DNA of 64,000 nt, taken from assembly GCA_940337035.1 (NCBI GenBank), contig OW679195.1, forward strand, positions 171,464,015 to 171,528,014, in the 5' to 3' direction. Source of the stretch: Agriotes lineatus (taxonomy: Eukaryota > Arthropoda > Insecta > Coleoptera > Elateridae). The notes beneath the pieces were generated by a model, which was not told where the DNA came from, did no database searches, and saw only the letters and a program-made list of their open reading frames with translations. Positions 21,866 to 32,560 of the stretch are shown one piece after another. The first letter of the stretch is position 1. Each line of letters begins with the position of its first letter. Made by a program: the position numbers and the translations under genes.

Positions 21866-23431
21866 CTAGTGGCCCAAGGCTTCAATAGTCTTTTTCCACT
21901 TCTTTTTGTCTCTTGCCAGCTCTCTCCATTCTGTGATTTGACACTGATTAAGGTCCTCCTTAACTGCCTCCATCCATTTTCTTCTCGGTCGGCCCCTTTT
22001 TCGCCTCGTACCTGCTTCACTCTCTAATAGAAACTTCGTTACTCTTCTTTCAGGCAATCTAGCGATGTGTCCCAGCCATCGCAACCTTTGTATCCTCGCC
22101 ATGGTCGTTATTTTTGTCTGTCTGTACAGCTCCACTATTTCTTGATTTGTCCGCCTTCTCCATATTTCACCTTCCTTAACACCACCATATATTTTTCTGA
22201 GAATCTTTCTTTCCCAAACGTCCAGTTTTCTTTCCATATCTTTGTTAAGGATCCATGTCTCGCATGCATATAGGACTGTCGGACGAATTACTGTTCTATA
22301 TATTCTTACTTTTGCGCTCCTTGATACTTCTTTTGATTGTAATAAATTCGCTAGTGCTCCCGCGCTTCTGCTTCCCTTAGTTATTCTTTTATTAATTTCT
22401 TCTTTTTCCTCATTTCTGTTTGTTAATGTCACCCCGAGATAGTCAAAGCTATCCACCATTTCAAAATTATATTCCTTTCCTTCCCTAGATTTTATTTTAA
22501 AGTCTTGTCCACGGTGATCCACACTGCCCCTCATTTCCATATACTTTGTCTTTTCTTCGTTCACTTCCAAACCAAATTCTTTGGCTTTCATTTCCAGTCT
22601 TCGAAAAACCTCTTTCAGTTCGCCTGGCCTTCGGGTTAGCAGTACTAAATCGTCAGCATATGCTACACACTGATGTCTATGAAGATATACTGTGCCTGTA
22701 GTATATATATTACTTTCCCTTATCACTTTCTCAAGCACCAAATTGAAGAATATCGGCGATAGTGGATCTCCTTGTCTCAACCCTCTGTTGACTTCGAAAC
22801 TGCGGGAGACCCTACCTTCTACCATCACTTTACATTTAGTGTCTTTTAACACCGCTTTTGTTAAACTCACTATCTTTTTTGGAAACTCAAAATATTCTAA
22901 CACTTCATACAGTTTATGCCTCTTAATTGTGTCGTACGCCTGTTTAAAGTCTATAAACAACATATTCAGTGATAAATTATACTCGTACGAATTTGCCATA
23001 ATCTGCTTCATTGTAAAGATTTGATCCGTCACCGACCTATTTGCTCTAAACCCAGCTTGGTAATCTCCTACGATGGTTTCCGTGATACCCTTGATTCGCT
23101 CTCTAATTAGTATTGCTAAGATCTTATACACTGTATCTTGTAAAGCTATTCCCCTATAATTTTTACATTCAGTGATGTTGCCTTTCTTGTATATAGGGCA
23201 CAGAATAGCTTCACACCATTGACTGGGTATTTGTTCGTTCTTCCATATTTCTTGTATCAGCTTCGTTATTTCTTCTTGTAGCATTTCTCCCCCTTCTTTA
23301 AGTAATTCCGCTGTGATACCGTTTTCTCCTGGTGATTTGTTATTCCGCAGTTTAACTATTGTATCAAGGATCTCGTTCTTATTTGGCATTTCGTCTTCAA
23401 CGATCTGATTCTCCACTTCTTGGTCTGTCAA
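21866..23431 (-). pseudogene. Reverse transcriptase of the RTE-like element
   Basis: An intact 521-residue frame. Landmarks are 'LRNNKSPGENGITAELLK' (~30), 'CPIYKKGNITECKNYRGIAL', 'GFRANRSVTDQIFTMKQIM', 'LFIDFKQAYDTIKR' (first catalytic Asp), 'LRQGDPLSPIFFNLVLE', 'CVAYADDLVLL' (the catalytic DD) and 'FDYLGVTLT'. The C-terminal 'LRWLGHIARLPERRV' and 'KRGRPRRKWMEAVKEDL' follow. Full-length and uninterrupted, this domain could have been active recently, but the frame breaks upstream disable the polyprotein unless they are assembly errors. Confidence 0.9.
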
Positions 23432-23901
23432 TGTGTCTCTTGGGGTTGTTCTTCTGGATTAAGTACTGATTCAAAATATCTCGCCCATCTATCCAATTTC
23501 TCGTCTATTCCCCCTATTAGCTGGCCCTCTTCATCCTTATAATACCTTGGCATATTTTTGTGAAAGTTCTTTCCTTTCTTGACCTCTTGATAGAAATTTT
23601 TAGCCTCTTTATTAACAAAATTTTCTTCGATTCTGCTCAGTTTCTGTTCCAAGTATACCCTTTTCTTGCGCCTACATATTTTTTTCATTTCTCTTCTTTC
23701 CCTTTTATACAGCTCTTCATTATCTACTGTTCCATTCTTTACTTTACTCATTCTGGCTTTGTTGCACCTCTCCACTGCTTTTTTGCATTCATCATCGAAC
23801 CACTCCTTTTTTCTTCTTTGATTACCTTTTGGTATAATTTGGTCCGCGGCTGCTTGCATGATTGTTTGTAATTGGTTCCACTTTTCTTCTACGTTTTCCA
23901 T
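23428..23901 (-). pseudogene. Linker segment between endonuclease and RT of the RTE-like element
   Basis: A 157-residue charged stretch begins 'MENVEEKWNQLQTIMQ' and contains 'KKEWFDDECKKAVE' and 'EAKNFYQEVKKGK', followed by 'LDRWARYFESVLNPEE'. These are the conserved landmarks between endonuclease and RT in RTE-like and related non-LTR elements. It overlaps the following RT frame by four bases in a different frame, so a single-base indel near 23440 separates them. Confidence 0.8.
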
Positions 23902-23927
23902 ATGTGTTTGATTATGTAACCTATTCT

Positions 23928-24889
23928 CTACTTGTTCTCTAAAGTTGGTTTTGTATCTTTATTTTGTAGTAAGTTCACGTTATACCTTCTGACTTCATTA
24001 CTTTCAGGCTTCTTTCCTGTAGGTACCTGTTGCTCTACTTTTACTCTGATTAAAAAATGATCGGAGTTAGCATTCGCTCCTCTATAACTTCTACAATCCT
24101 TGATGTTCTTTTTATATTTACTTTCCACCAAGATATGATCGATCTGATTGACCGTTTTCCCATCAGGAGAAACCCACGTTCCCTTGTAAATATCCCTATG
24201 TTCGAAATATGTACTCATGATCACCATATTGTGTTCAGCTGCAAATTCTACTAATTTCTGCCCATTTTCATTACTAGTTATACGTTTACTGTTTCCACCG
24301 GTTATTGGCTTATATGCAGTTTCTCTGCCCACCTTGGCATTAAAATCCCCTATGATTAATTTTAGATCGTATGTTGGTATTTTATTACATATATTTCCTA
24401 AGTGCTCATAAAATTTGTCCTTCACTTCCTCTTCTTTTTGTTCAGTCGGTGCGTGTACGTTCACTAGTGTTAATTTTCTATATCTACCTCTTATTCTTAT
24501 GCGACACAAACGACTTGTTATAGCTTCAAAATCTACTACTAAGTTTTTATATTTTTGTTTACCAAAAAACCCACCCCAAATACTCTTTCGTTATCCCCAC
24601 TATTGAAAAAGGTATAGTCATCTATTTCTGTAATGAAATTTCCTCTTTGTTTGGTTTCTTGAATGACTGCAATGTCTATGTCATAATTTTTCAACACATC
24701 TACTAGAATTTTTAGAGCTCCTTCCTCATACGTCCCCCTTACATTCCATTGCCCAATCATAATCCTATTCTTTGCTTTGGTCGTGGTCTTTACTATCTGT
24801 CGAGTCCTTGTTTCTCCCGCTACTTTTTTTGTTGTTCTGCATTGTTTTCTTTTCTTTCTAGCTCCTCTGTTTTCTGGTTCCATTTCCAC
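23928..24889 (-). pseudogene. APE-type endonuclease domain of the RTE-like element
   Basis: Two frames (24889-24539 and 24509-23928) make up an apurinic-like endonuclease that nicks target DNA for target-primed reverse transcription. Motifs in order are 'IGQWNVRG' (Asn), 'AVIQETKQ' (Glu), 'TLVNVHAPTEQK', 'LIIGDFNAKVG' (Asp and Asn), 'VNQIDHILV' and the terminal 'SDHFLIRV' (Asp-His pair). All expected catalytic positions are visible. The frame changes once near 24565 in a run of A residues, and again near 23935. The first ~45 residues are basic and of low complexity. Confidence 0.85.
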
Positions 24890-24904
24890 CAGACATTGTT
24901 CACG

Positions 24905-25615
24905 TTAATTTTCTGGTATCCAACTTTGGCAGTGTTGCCCTTTTCTTTTTCTGCTTTCGCTGCTTTCTTGACCATATTCACTTTTATTTTCATATTTCTT
25001 GCTTGTTCCCATTACTTCTCTACGTTTCTGTTTGGTAAGTACATCCACTGTTGTCCCTTTTTCCATTTCTTTCATCTGCGATTTGCTTACCTCGTTAGCT
25101 CGACAAAAATTTAGTGCTTTTGACAATGATATTTCCGGTTCTCTTAAGAGTCGTTCTTGTACTGCTTTATCCAATATTCCTAGAACAATTGTATCCCGTA
25201 AAAGGCTCTCATGCTGATCACCAAATTCACAATTTGTTGCGCCAACTTCTTTAAATCGGTTAAATATAAGTCAATAGACTCACCTTCTCTTTGTGCATGA
25301 CTAAAGAATTTAAACCTGTCAAAGAGTGTTCTTTCTAGGTTTACAAATAGCATCATATTTTTCTATAACAGTATCTAAACTTTTTACTGTACCTTCAGCA
25401 AAATTAAAAGTATTATCGATTTCCAAACCTTCTTCTCCAATCAAATTTAAGAATATTGCAATCTTTAAATCCTCTGCCTTATTCCTTTTCTCAGACGCCA
25501 CCATGAAAAAGTCAAATTTTTGTTTCCATTTCTGCCATAATTCCGCTAAATTTCCTGATTTGAAATCAAGAGCTGCTGGTTTATTACATCCTTCTATTTT
25601 ATTGACCACTATGCT
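24905..25615 (-). pseudogene. Gag of a Ty3/gypsy-type LTR element, truncated
   Basis: The reading begins right after the LTR with 'NKPAALDFKSGNLAELWQKW' and 'EKRNKAEDLKIAIFLNLIGEE', which is the capsid N-terminal pattern of insect gypsy-type Gag. After a frame change near 25290 it continues (25174-24905) with 'LDKAVQERLLREPEISLSKA' and a basic end. The zinc knuckle and all of pol are absent because the RTE-like element at 21790-24895 begins immediately next to it. Confidence 0.7.
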
Positions 25616-25623
25616 ATCACCAT

Positions 25624-25650
25624 GTTATGTTTAATACAAGAGTTTTATTA
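25624..25650 (-). mobile_element. LTR fragment next to gag (proximal part)
   Basis: Read on the minus strand it ends ..acataaca, directly followed by 'tggtgatagcatagtgg', which looks like a primer-binding site, and then gag. The rest of the LTR lies at about 28062-28112, displaced by 2.4 kb of later insertions. The uninterrupted order is visible in the copy at 19553-19598. Confidence 0.6.
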
Positions 25651-26171
25651 TACTCCATTTACTTGACATCTGCACTGTCAGTGTCAAATTTAAAAAAAAT
25701 GTCTTGACTATACCTCAAAAATAATGTGTTTTTCTACTCATGACATTGAAATCAGTCATTTTGACATTGATTCCGGTGGCTGAAATTGCATTTCAACCAC
25801 TAAAGATTGAAATGCTCGGACTACCGGGATTTCAAACTGTTTGACATTCAATTGGTGACAAGAGAAATGTCACTTTATGTTTAATTTTTTCTAAAGTGCA
25901 TTAACTTGTTAAAATAAGTGAAAACTCGTAGAAAAAATAGTATATGGAACTCGTGGCTGATAAAATTTCAACGTCTCGAGTTACCTTTTTCATCTCGCTT
26001 CGCTCGTTGAAAAAAACCACTCTCAACGTTGAAATTTTATTTCAACCACTTGTCCCATAATATACTATTTTTATTACACTGTACAGTAATTTAATTGTTA
26101 AAATGTGAAAAATAGCAGTGGTGCCAACATAATGTCAGTTTGACAGTGCAGATGTCAAGTAAATGGAGTAT
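25651..26171. repeat. 521-bp foldback MITE with 30-bp TIRs
   Basis: The 30-bp left end (tactccatttacttgacatc...) is exactly inverted at 26142-26171. Inside, 'tggctgataaaatttcaacg' and 'cgttgaaattttatttcaacc' flank a GC-rich hairpin 'tctcgcttcgctcg' near 25995. It is inserted inside the gypsy-type LTR. Confidence 0.75.
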
Positions 26172-26175
26172 AAGC

Positions 26176-26460
26176 ATATATGTATTATACATATATTGCT
26201 AGCAGGGCCTGGAAACGGCCGAAAACATTACACCGCCGACATAGCCTCACTCTGAGTATTACGCGTCTCATGCGCATGCCTGAGAATTCAAACTCCGCCT
26301 TTAGAAGCAAATTTTAAATTGACCACTTCCCCACCGCGCGGACGACGCCCACGCGCTTGCGCACAGCTCACCGTATACATTGAAGAATTGGTTGTCTGTC
26401 TCACTTCCTCTGTGACCCCCCAACTCATAGTCGCTAGCAATATAGTAAGTAATATATATA
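26176..26460. repeat. MITE with 'attgctagc' ends, family with a second copy in the hAT at 55892
   Basis: It is bounded by 'tatattgctagcagg' (26191) and 'tcgctagcaatata' (26431-26444) with TA-rich flanks. Most of its interior is the inverse of 56628-56893 at moderately high identity (for example 'tcaaactccgcctttagaa' against 'ctctaaaggcggagttcga'). It is visibly more GC- and CpG-rich than its neighbours and has no ORF of note. Confidence 0.6.
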
Positions 26461-27636
26461 TGACTATTCGACACTATAACATATAAGCCAATCACATTGC
26501 AGACATTTGCTTTTTTCAACCAATAACAGCAGTATATCACTGAATATTGGGCACCATGCAAAATATTCAGAAAACAATGTACGTACTCAAAAAATAAACA
26601 GCCTTGTTGCGAAGTATCGCTTAGCAACTATGTTCTGTCTTTAGTGATATCGCTAGGTTACGGAACACTAAACCCCAACAAACTGTGTGGCTTGTTTTAA
26701 AAATTATAAAATGCTGTGTTTTGGAAGTATTCCGCTGAATTAATTGAACATGAATAATTATATTAATTGTTGGAATATTTTTCAATAAAGTTAATCGTTA
26801 TGTATTAATATTGTTAAATAGTCGTCCCAAATACCACTCGAACTGGATATATATTTTTTAAATATTTTGCCATTTCCATAGAAATTATTGCAAATTTCAC
26901 TCAACAAAATCACATTTAAATGTCACTCGCCTTCGGCTCGTGACATTTTTGATGTGATTTTGTATCGTGAAATTTAAACGCAATAATTTACATGGAAACG
27001 ACAAAATATTTGTCAAAAATATATCCACTGCTTGTGGTATTACCCTTGACTATTCAACACTATAACATATAAGCCAATCACATTGCAGACATTTGTTTTT
27101 TTCAACCAATAACAGCAGTATATCACTGAATATTGGGCACCATGCAAAATATTCACAAAACAATGTACGTACTCAAAAATAAATAGCCTTGTTGCGAAGT
27201 AACGCTTAGCAACGATGTTCTGTCCTTAGTGATATTGCTAGGTTACGTAACACTAAAACCAACAAACTGTGTGGCTTGTTTTAAAAATTTTAAAATGCTG
27301 TGTTTTGGAAGTATTCCGCTGAATTTAATTGAGAATGAATAATATTATATTAATTGTTGGATTATTTTTCAATAAAGTTAATCATTATGTATTAATATTG
27401 TTAAATAGTCGTCAAAAATACCACTCGAAGTGGATATATTTTTTTAAAAATATTTTGCCATTTCCATAGAAATTATTGCAAATTTCACTCAACAAAATCA
27501 CATTTAAATGTCACTCGCCTTCGGCTCGTGACATTTTTTATGTGATTTTGTATCGTGAAATTTAAACGCAATAATTTACATGGAAACGACAATATATTTG
27601 TCAAAAATATATCCACTGCTTGTGGTATTACCCTTG
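26461..27636. repeat. Tandem duplication of a 586-bp foldback unit
   Basis: Copy A runs from 26461 and copy B from 27047, both beginning 'tgactattcracactataac', with only scattered differences. Each contains inverted arms ('ttgccatttccatagaaatta' against 'taatttacatggaaacgac') around a GC-rich hairpin 'cactcgccttcggctcgtga'. A third, inverted and diverged copy lies at 43147-43575. Confidence 0.8.
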
Positions 27637-28061
27637 CGTATAAGTACTTTTTTTTTTTATAATAACTGTCAAAGTGCTATAATTTTGGTAGATATGTGAT
27701 TAAAACGCTAGGAAATTTTTATACCTCGTGTTGGTAGAACTTTTTCAAAATTATGGTTATGTGTCAATTTTGAATGTCAAAGTTTCTTAATTTGAACTTT
27801 TGACAAATTTCTTTTTTAACATGGAATTATCATCATCAATAAAATCGGATAAAAAAAGAAAACCAAGAAATATTTTAAATGCAAAAATAAAACAAGCGAT
27901 ATTAAATGATGACATATCTGTCAAAATGACAATAATTTTTTTAGTGGAAGAAAAGAATTAAAAATCTATGTACCAACATTATTAAAACTAGGGACCCTGC
28001 AGGAATGCAACTTATCCCCTAGAGAGTTGACCTTGAAAATTATAGAAAAAAAATGTAATTT
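27637..28061. other. AT-rich segment within the split LTR, origin unknown
   Basis: It lies between the 586-bp repeats and the resumed LTR. A minimal ORF beginning 'MELSSSIKSDKKRKPRN' near 27822 is lysine/serine-rich and short, and I do not call it. No repeat relation was recognised. Confidence 0.3.
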
Positions 28062-28112
28062 ATGTCTTCTTGTACATATATACTTGTTATTTTTCTAACT
28101 AATCTAACTCTA
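28062..28112 (-). mobile_element. LTR fragment (distal part) of the gypsy-type element
   Basis: It continues the LTR from 'ttatgtcttcttgtacat' and ends at 'aacatgaaca', so on the minus strand the LTR starts TGTTCATGTT and, with 25624-25650, ends ACATAACA, the standard TG..CA form. No matching target duplication was found between 28113 and 19550. Confidence 0.5.
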
Positions 28113-28119
28113 TGGTAAC

Positions 28120-28240
28120 ATGAACAACCTACTGGATCTATATGTTACAAAAGTGTCCGGTGTTTTGGCCACGAAGGGTAGCAGATGTTATAAATCAAAA
28201 TGGTGGAATGACTAAATATTAATTAAATAGCGGCTACTTA
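28120..28240 (+). pseudogene. Tc1-like transposase extreme C-terminus
   Basis: A short reading 'WPRRVADVINQNGGMTKY' ending in TAA matches the last residues of many Tc1-type transposases. Nothing upstream is readable as the same protein. Confidence 0.45.
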
Positions 28241-28847
28241 AAAGAGAATGTGATTTTGAATAAGCCGATTTCTATCTTGCTTTGTGTTTTTTAACAATAA
28301 ACTAACCTATTTTTCTGATGCCCACTTTTTTGGTTGTAACTGTACATTAAAGTAACCTGGATTTTGATGTCAACGTTCCCATAAAATACACAATTTAATA
28401 TTTTTGAATATTACTTCAATTCTTTACAAATATATATTTAATAGTTCCACAAAATACATGAAAACTCCCAATTTTGGCAAAATTACCTTAATAAGTACAA
28501 GCATGCAAAATGGGGAGAAACTTGAAATTTGTTGTCTAGTTGCTAGTCTTGCACAACTGCAGAACTAAGTAGCTCCGTTTATTATCTGAAGCCCTAATTC
28601 TATAGTTTAGTTGTGCGAGTAAAGGAACATGTTGATTCTAAGATAAATCGCTGGAAATATGTTTTGCACATAATTTAACATCATGTTATTCAAATTGCTT
28701 GCTGCAGCTAAAGTGCTAAACAACTGTATGTGCAATAGCCGGGATTTGGGAATCACCAAACCAAATTCAGCAAAAATAATGGCAACAAACACAATAAATA
28801 TAAAATAGACACAATTTCAAATCAATCACACAAAATAGACATAAATC
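28241..28847. other. Spacer downstream of the RRM gene
   Basis: AT-rich; no gene, RNA or repeat was recognised. Confidence 0.3.
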
Positions 28848-28853
28848 TTTATT
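28848..28853 (-). terminator. Poly(A) signal of the RRM gene
   Basis: AATAAA on the minus strand, about 170 bases after the stop codon at 29020-29022, consistent with a compact 3' UTR. Confidence 0.6.
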
Positions 28854-29019
28854 ACAGTAAAGGATAAACACTAAATTCAGTGTTACATTTGATTAAAACC
28901 CAAACTAGAAAAGCCTGTCAACTTACCTACAAATCAAGCAAGTAAACTTATGTAAATTATACAGTTTGTATATTTATATAACCTAACGAAACAAGAACTG
29001 ACAATAAGAATTGCACATT

Positions 29020-30772
29020 TTACTCTGTTTTCTCAAACTGTCTCTTCTTTGCCCTCCGTACTGATCGTTTTTGATCAGCTTTGACACTGCCGGCCAACTG
29101 ACCTTGCTGTCTCATGGCATGTAGCTTGAAATTTTTTGCTTTTATTTCTTGCTTTCGGGCATCACTTTTCTTTTTTCCACCCTGTGTGTAGAAGACATTA
29201 ATACGTCTACCGCCAAGGAATGTGTGGTGCAGTGATAGTACTTTCTGTAATAAATTAAATATATTAAATGATGTACTTTTGTACTTACATTACTTGATTT
29301 AGACATACCTGATATGAATCTGAGTCTACAACTTCAACATAAGCAAAGCCCTTAGGCTTATTGGTATCTTTACGGGTTGGTATTCTAATATCGATAATTT
29401 CACCTGCTTTCTTGAAGTGTTCGTGTAATTCCTCTTTAGTAGAAGTATATGGCAAATTTCCAACAAATAAAACGTATCTACCTGGCTTATCTTTATCCAG
29501 AAGGTCTTTTACAATTGGTTGACTTTTAATTTTATTTTCAACTTTCTGCTGTTGTGGCTTGTTTTTATTTAAATTTTTTTTAGGCAATTTATTCTTAGAA
29601 ACTTGATTTGAAGTATCATCTTCGTTATCATCTTCTGAGCTTTCGTCTTCTTCCTCTGCTGATTCTTCATCGTCTTCGCCGCCAGCAGTCTCCTTCAATT
29701 TATTTGAAATTGTTAAATTATCATCATCGGAAGCTTCATCGTCTGAAGTTTCACCAGAGTCCTCTTCTTCAGCAGCTTTTTCACTGTCAGAATCTTCATC
29801 AGAAACCTCATCTTCTTCATCGTCATCCTCACTTTCCCCTTTAACTTCATCATTATCAACTTCCTCTTCTTCATCAGACGCTTCGTCATCATCAGTATCT
29901 TCTTCTATTTTTTGCTTTTTAATCTTATTAGCTGATTTTGTCGATGAGATATCTGCATTTGAAACTATTTTGGGCTGGGGAAGCTTTTGTAAAGCCTCTT
30001 TCTGTTTATTTTTTTTAGGCAACTGATTCTGCTTTTGAGCGACAGGATTTTGTTTTCCCTGTGGATTTTTTTTAGTTGGTTGTTCCTGCTGCCCATTATC
30101 TTTCTTGTTTTTATTTTCTATAATGATTTTCTTTTTTTCTTGTTTTGTTTTCCTCCATGGCTGACTTTTGTCGCCTTTTAATAAATTTGAAAAATACCGT
30201 AACTTTTTTTCACAAGTTTTACTCTTTTCTGGTCTCTTCTGCAACTCGTCCACAATTTCTTGCATTTCACGTCGGGCAGCTTCATCACCTTCCAAAACTT
30301 TTGTTCTTAGATCCTTTTGTTTTTGTTTAATTGCCTGTTTTTTGTGAACCCTACTCTGACGCCTCTTCTGATGTCTGTTTGGTTCCTTCTTTTCTTCGGT
30401 GCCCTGGCTTGACGAATCGCTTTTCTCTATTCCACCTTGCTTATTCATTTTCCGCTTCTTTTTTTGCTCTTTCTTAGCACTCAACTGCTCCGTTTGAATA
30501 TTACCATCTTTGGGTGTACCTAAATCGCCAGTTCCACCAAACTTTTTCAGTTTTGGCGTTTTAGGCGATGGGGTGACTGATTCTTTCTTAATATTTGCTA
30601 CTACAGTGGCTGGAGATTTGTCAGTAAACGATTTGTTGTGCTTCTTCCCTTTGAAAGGGGTCCCTTGTGATGGACGACCGTTGGGAACTTTTTCTGACTT
30701 AAACTTCTTCGGTGACTGTGGGGAGTCATTTTGGGTAAAAGATTTACGTTTTTTAAATGCAGGGGAAGACAT
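29020..30772 (-). CDS. Charged RRM protein, probably nucleolar (Nop6/RBM34-like)
   Basis: Two coding exons. Exon 1 is 30772-29309 (488 codons, donor CAG|GTATGT) and exon 2 is 29244-29020 (74 codons and TAA, acceptor ttacag|aaag). The 64-bp intron is phase 0, giving 562 residues. Residues 1-280 are Lys/Ser/Pro/Gln-rich with many basic clusters. About 290-400 is an Asp/Glu/Ser tract with runs such as 'SEDDDEEDEVSDEDSDSE'. A single RRM follows from about 430 to 510, with RNP2 'VLFVGNLP' and RNP1 'KGFAYVEV'. The intron cuts the RRM just after RNP1. The C-terminus has 'TFLGGRRINVFYTQGGKKKS' and a basic tail. Acidic plus basic low-complexity tracts with one RRM suit a nucleolar ribosome-biogenesis factor; the exact orthologue is uncertain. 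The ATG context and upstream splice acceptor support this start. Confidence 0.92.
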
Positions 30773-30785
30773 TTCTTCAGCTTAG

Positions 30786-31110
30786 TCTGAAATTTAAGGG
30801 AGAGATTTTACTTTACAATGTGTGAGCTTTGGTTAGCGTAGAACTTGTATGAGAGCATATTAGGTGGTTTTAATTTGTGTTAATAAGAAAATAATGGGTT
30901 TGATAACTTTACTTACAGTTTGGGAAAATCGCAGCTACTTTAAAATACACGTGGGACACTAACTTTACACCGCAATAGAAAGCGAAATGTGAGGTTAAGT
31001 AGAAACAGCACGCATCGGAGTTGCCAATTTCTACACCAGAAAATGTTGTTGTTCCTAATTTTGCAGAGACGTAACAAAAGTATTTAATCTGGGTGCCCAA
31101 TAATTGGATT
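30786..31110 (-). promoter_or_regulatory. Spliced 5' UTR and probable promoter of the RRM gene
   Basis: On the minus strand a donor (aaact|gtaagt, exon end 30917) and an acceptor (aatttcag|actaag, exon start 30786) define a 130-bp intron lying wholly in the 5' UTR, 14 bases upstream of the ATG. The first exon would start somewhere in 30918-31110, where GC content rises. No TATA box is obvious. Confidence 0.55.
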
Positions 31111-31299
31111 TCTTAGCAATTTGATGTTTTGTACTTTTCAAAAGTTGTGTTATTGTTAAATATATATTACAACTACACACAAATATTGGAAACCTTTTGC
31201 TTAGTCTTTTATATTATAGTTGAAAGTGTGGAAATTAAATAACGCATTTATTCTATATACTGATGGAGCCATAATTATACGGATGGGGCCATAATTATA
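31111..31299. other. Spacer with a short direct repeat
   Basis: AT-rich. The phrase 'ggggccataattatac/t' occurs twice close together (31265-31280 and 31285-31300), next to the TA insertion site of the following MITE. Confidence 0.3.
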
Positions 31300-31301
31300 T
31301 A

Positions 31302-32344
31302 CAGGGTGTAGAAATGCTTTACGCACCATAGGGATTTCAATGGTAATTTCTTCATATGAAAATATTTGCTTCCCTAATTATTTTAGAGCAAACTTGTATG
31401 GAAGTTTTTTGTAGAGAAAAAAAATCTGTATCCATTTAAGCCAGAATTTGTCATTTTACATTTCGCAAAACCGAAAATTTAAAGAAATAAAATTGCCATT
31501 TTTAGACAAATCAGTGGTGCCTTGAAATTATTGAAGCATCTCAAAGCATCAACAAATTAGTTTGCTGTTTATGTGTTTGTATCTATCAAATGTAGCTGCA
31601 ACCATGGCACTTATTGCACCTGATCTGCTTCCAGCATACCACCACTTCACAATTTGCACTGATTTTTGAAAAAATTATAATTCTAGTTTATATCATTATT
31701 AGGTTTTTTGACGTAAAATGAGAAAAATGATGGCATAAATGGATGTAGAATTGTTTGCTCTACAAAAAAACCTATTTACAAGTTTGCTCTAAACCAATTA
31801 GGGAAGCAAGTATTGTCAGTAGTAATGTATTAAGGGCAAATGCTTTTGCCGGTAAAAATGTTTTACGAAAGTATTTTGTTTTGGCAATGTCACAAGACAA
31901 ACTAACTTGATCAAATTCCCGAGCCGAAGGCGAGGGAATTTGTCAAAGTTAGTTTGTCGAGGGGCATTGCCAAAAAAACAACAAATCGTGAGTAAAACAT
32001 TTTCCGAGCAAAATCATGAGCCCGAAATACATTTTGTGGACTATTTCCAAAATATCGGTTCATTTTGACATTTATACTGATGCGCAATGACAGTTTAAAT
32101 GACGTTTCTCAAATACCACCTTGATTAAAGCAACATATTTGGTGGTTGCCGTGGATGCAAGTGGCAAAAGAAACTGACAAAATCCCAAGGGAAAATTTCG
32201 ATTTTTTGCCACTACAAAAACACACGATTGGTTGAATTTTGAAAAAGCATGGCTTTTCATTGGATAATAAGAAATGTGGGAAATAGTCATATGAAAAAAT
32301 TACCATTGAAATCCCTATGGTGCGTAAATCATTTCTACACCCTG
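31302..32344. mobile_element. TA-flanked Tc1/mariner-type MITE, 1043 bp
   Basis: About 62-bp inverted ends (cagggtgtagaaatg... at 31302, complement ending at 32344) have TA immediately outside (31300-31301 and 32345-32346). No transposase is encoded. A second foldback, with 'ggcaatgtcacaagacaaac' and 'gtttgtcgaggggcattgcc' around the hairpin 'ccgagccgaaggcgaggg', is nested at about 31873-31985. Confidence 0.8.
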
Positions 32345-32346
32345 TA

Positions 32347-32558
32347 CAACAGCAATGAGATAACATGAATAACAAAATAGAATGCTTGAGTAAGAATGAG
32401 ATGGCCATCAAAACATTATTTTAATAGGCATGTTTAGTTGACAAATGTCATAATTAAATTAAGTGTAAAGCCTTCTCGAATATTTGCTACTATGTTTATC
32501 TCTTTCTTACTCAAGCAATACATGTTATATTCTTGTTTATGTTATCTTATTGCTGTTA
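32347..32558. repeat. ~212-bp palindromic MITE, 'acagcaatgagataac' family
   Basis: The arms 'aacagcaatgagataacatg' and 'gttatcttattgctgtt' are inverted, with an inner pair 'cttgagtaagaaagagat' and 'atctctttcttactcaag'. Further copies are at about 32867-32950 (half), 33126-33337 and 60139-60356. Confidence 0.75.
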
Positions 32559-32560
32559 TA

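Larger units (their letters stand above)
21790..24895 (-). mobile_element. RTE-like retrotransposon, nearly complete
   Basis: One coherent - strand unit runs from an endonuclease start near 24889, through a linker, to an RT stop at 21866 and a short 3' tail. Four overlapping or abutting frames cover it with only three frame breaks (near 24565, 23935 and 23440), and I see no in-frame stop inside any domain. It sits directly in the gag gene of the gypsy-type relic (24905-25609), so it inserted after that element. It is the least decayed retroelement in the window. Confidence 0.85.

Noticed and set aside
22067..24606. Several + strand open frames rich in Phe, Leu and Ser
   Set aside because: They are antisense shadows of the minus-strand endonuclease and RT; the Phe/Leu/Ser composition mirrors Lys/Glu-rich coding sequence.
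29608..30785. Plus-strand frames opposite the RRM gene
   Set aside because: Shadows of the charged minus-strand exon; low-complexity His/Leu/Arg composition mirrors the acidic codons.
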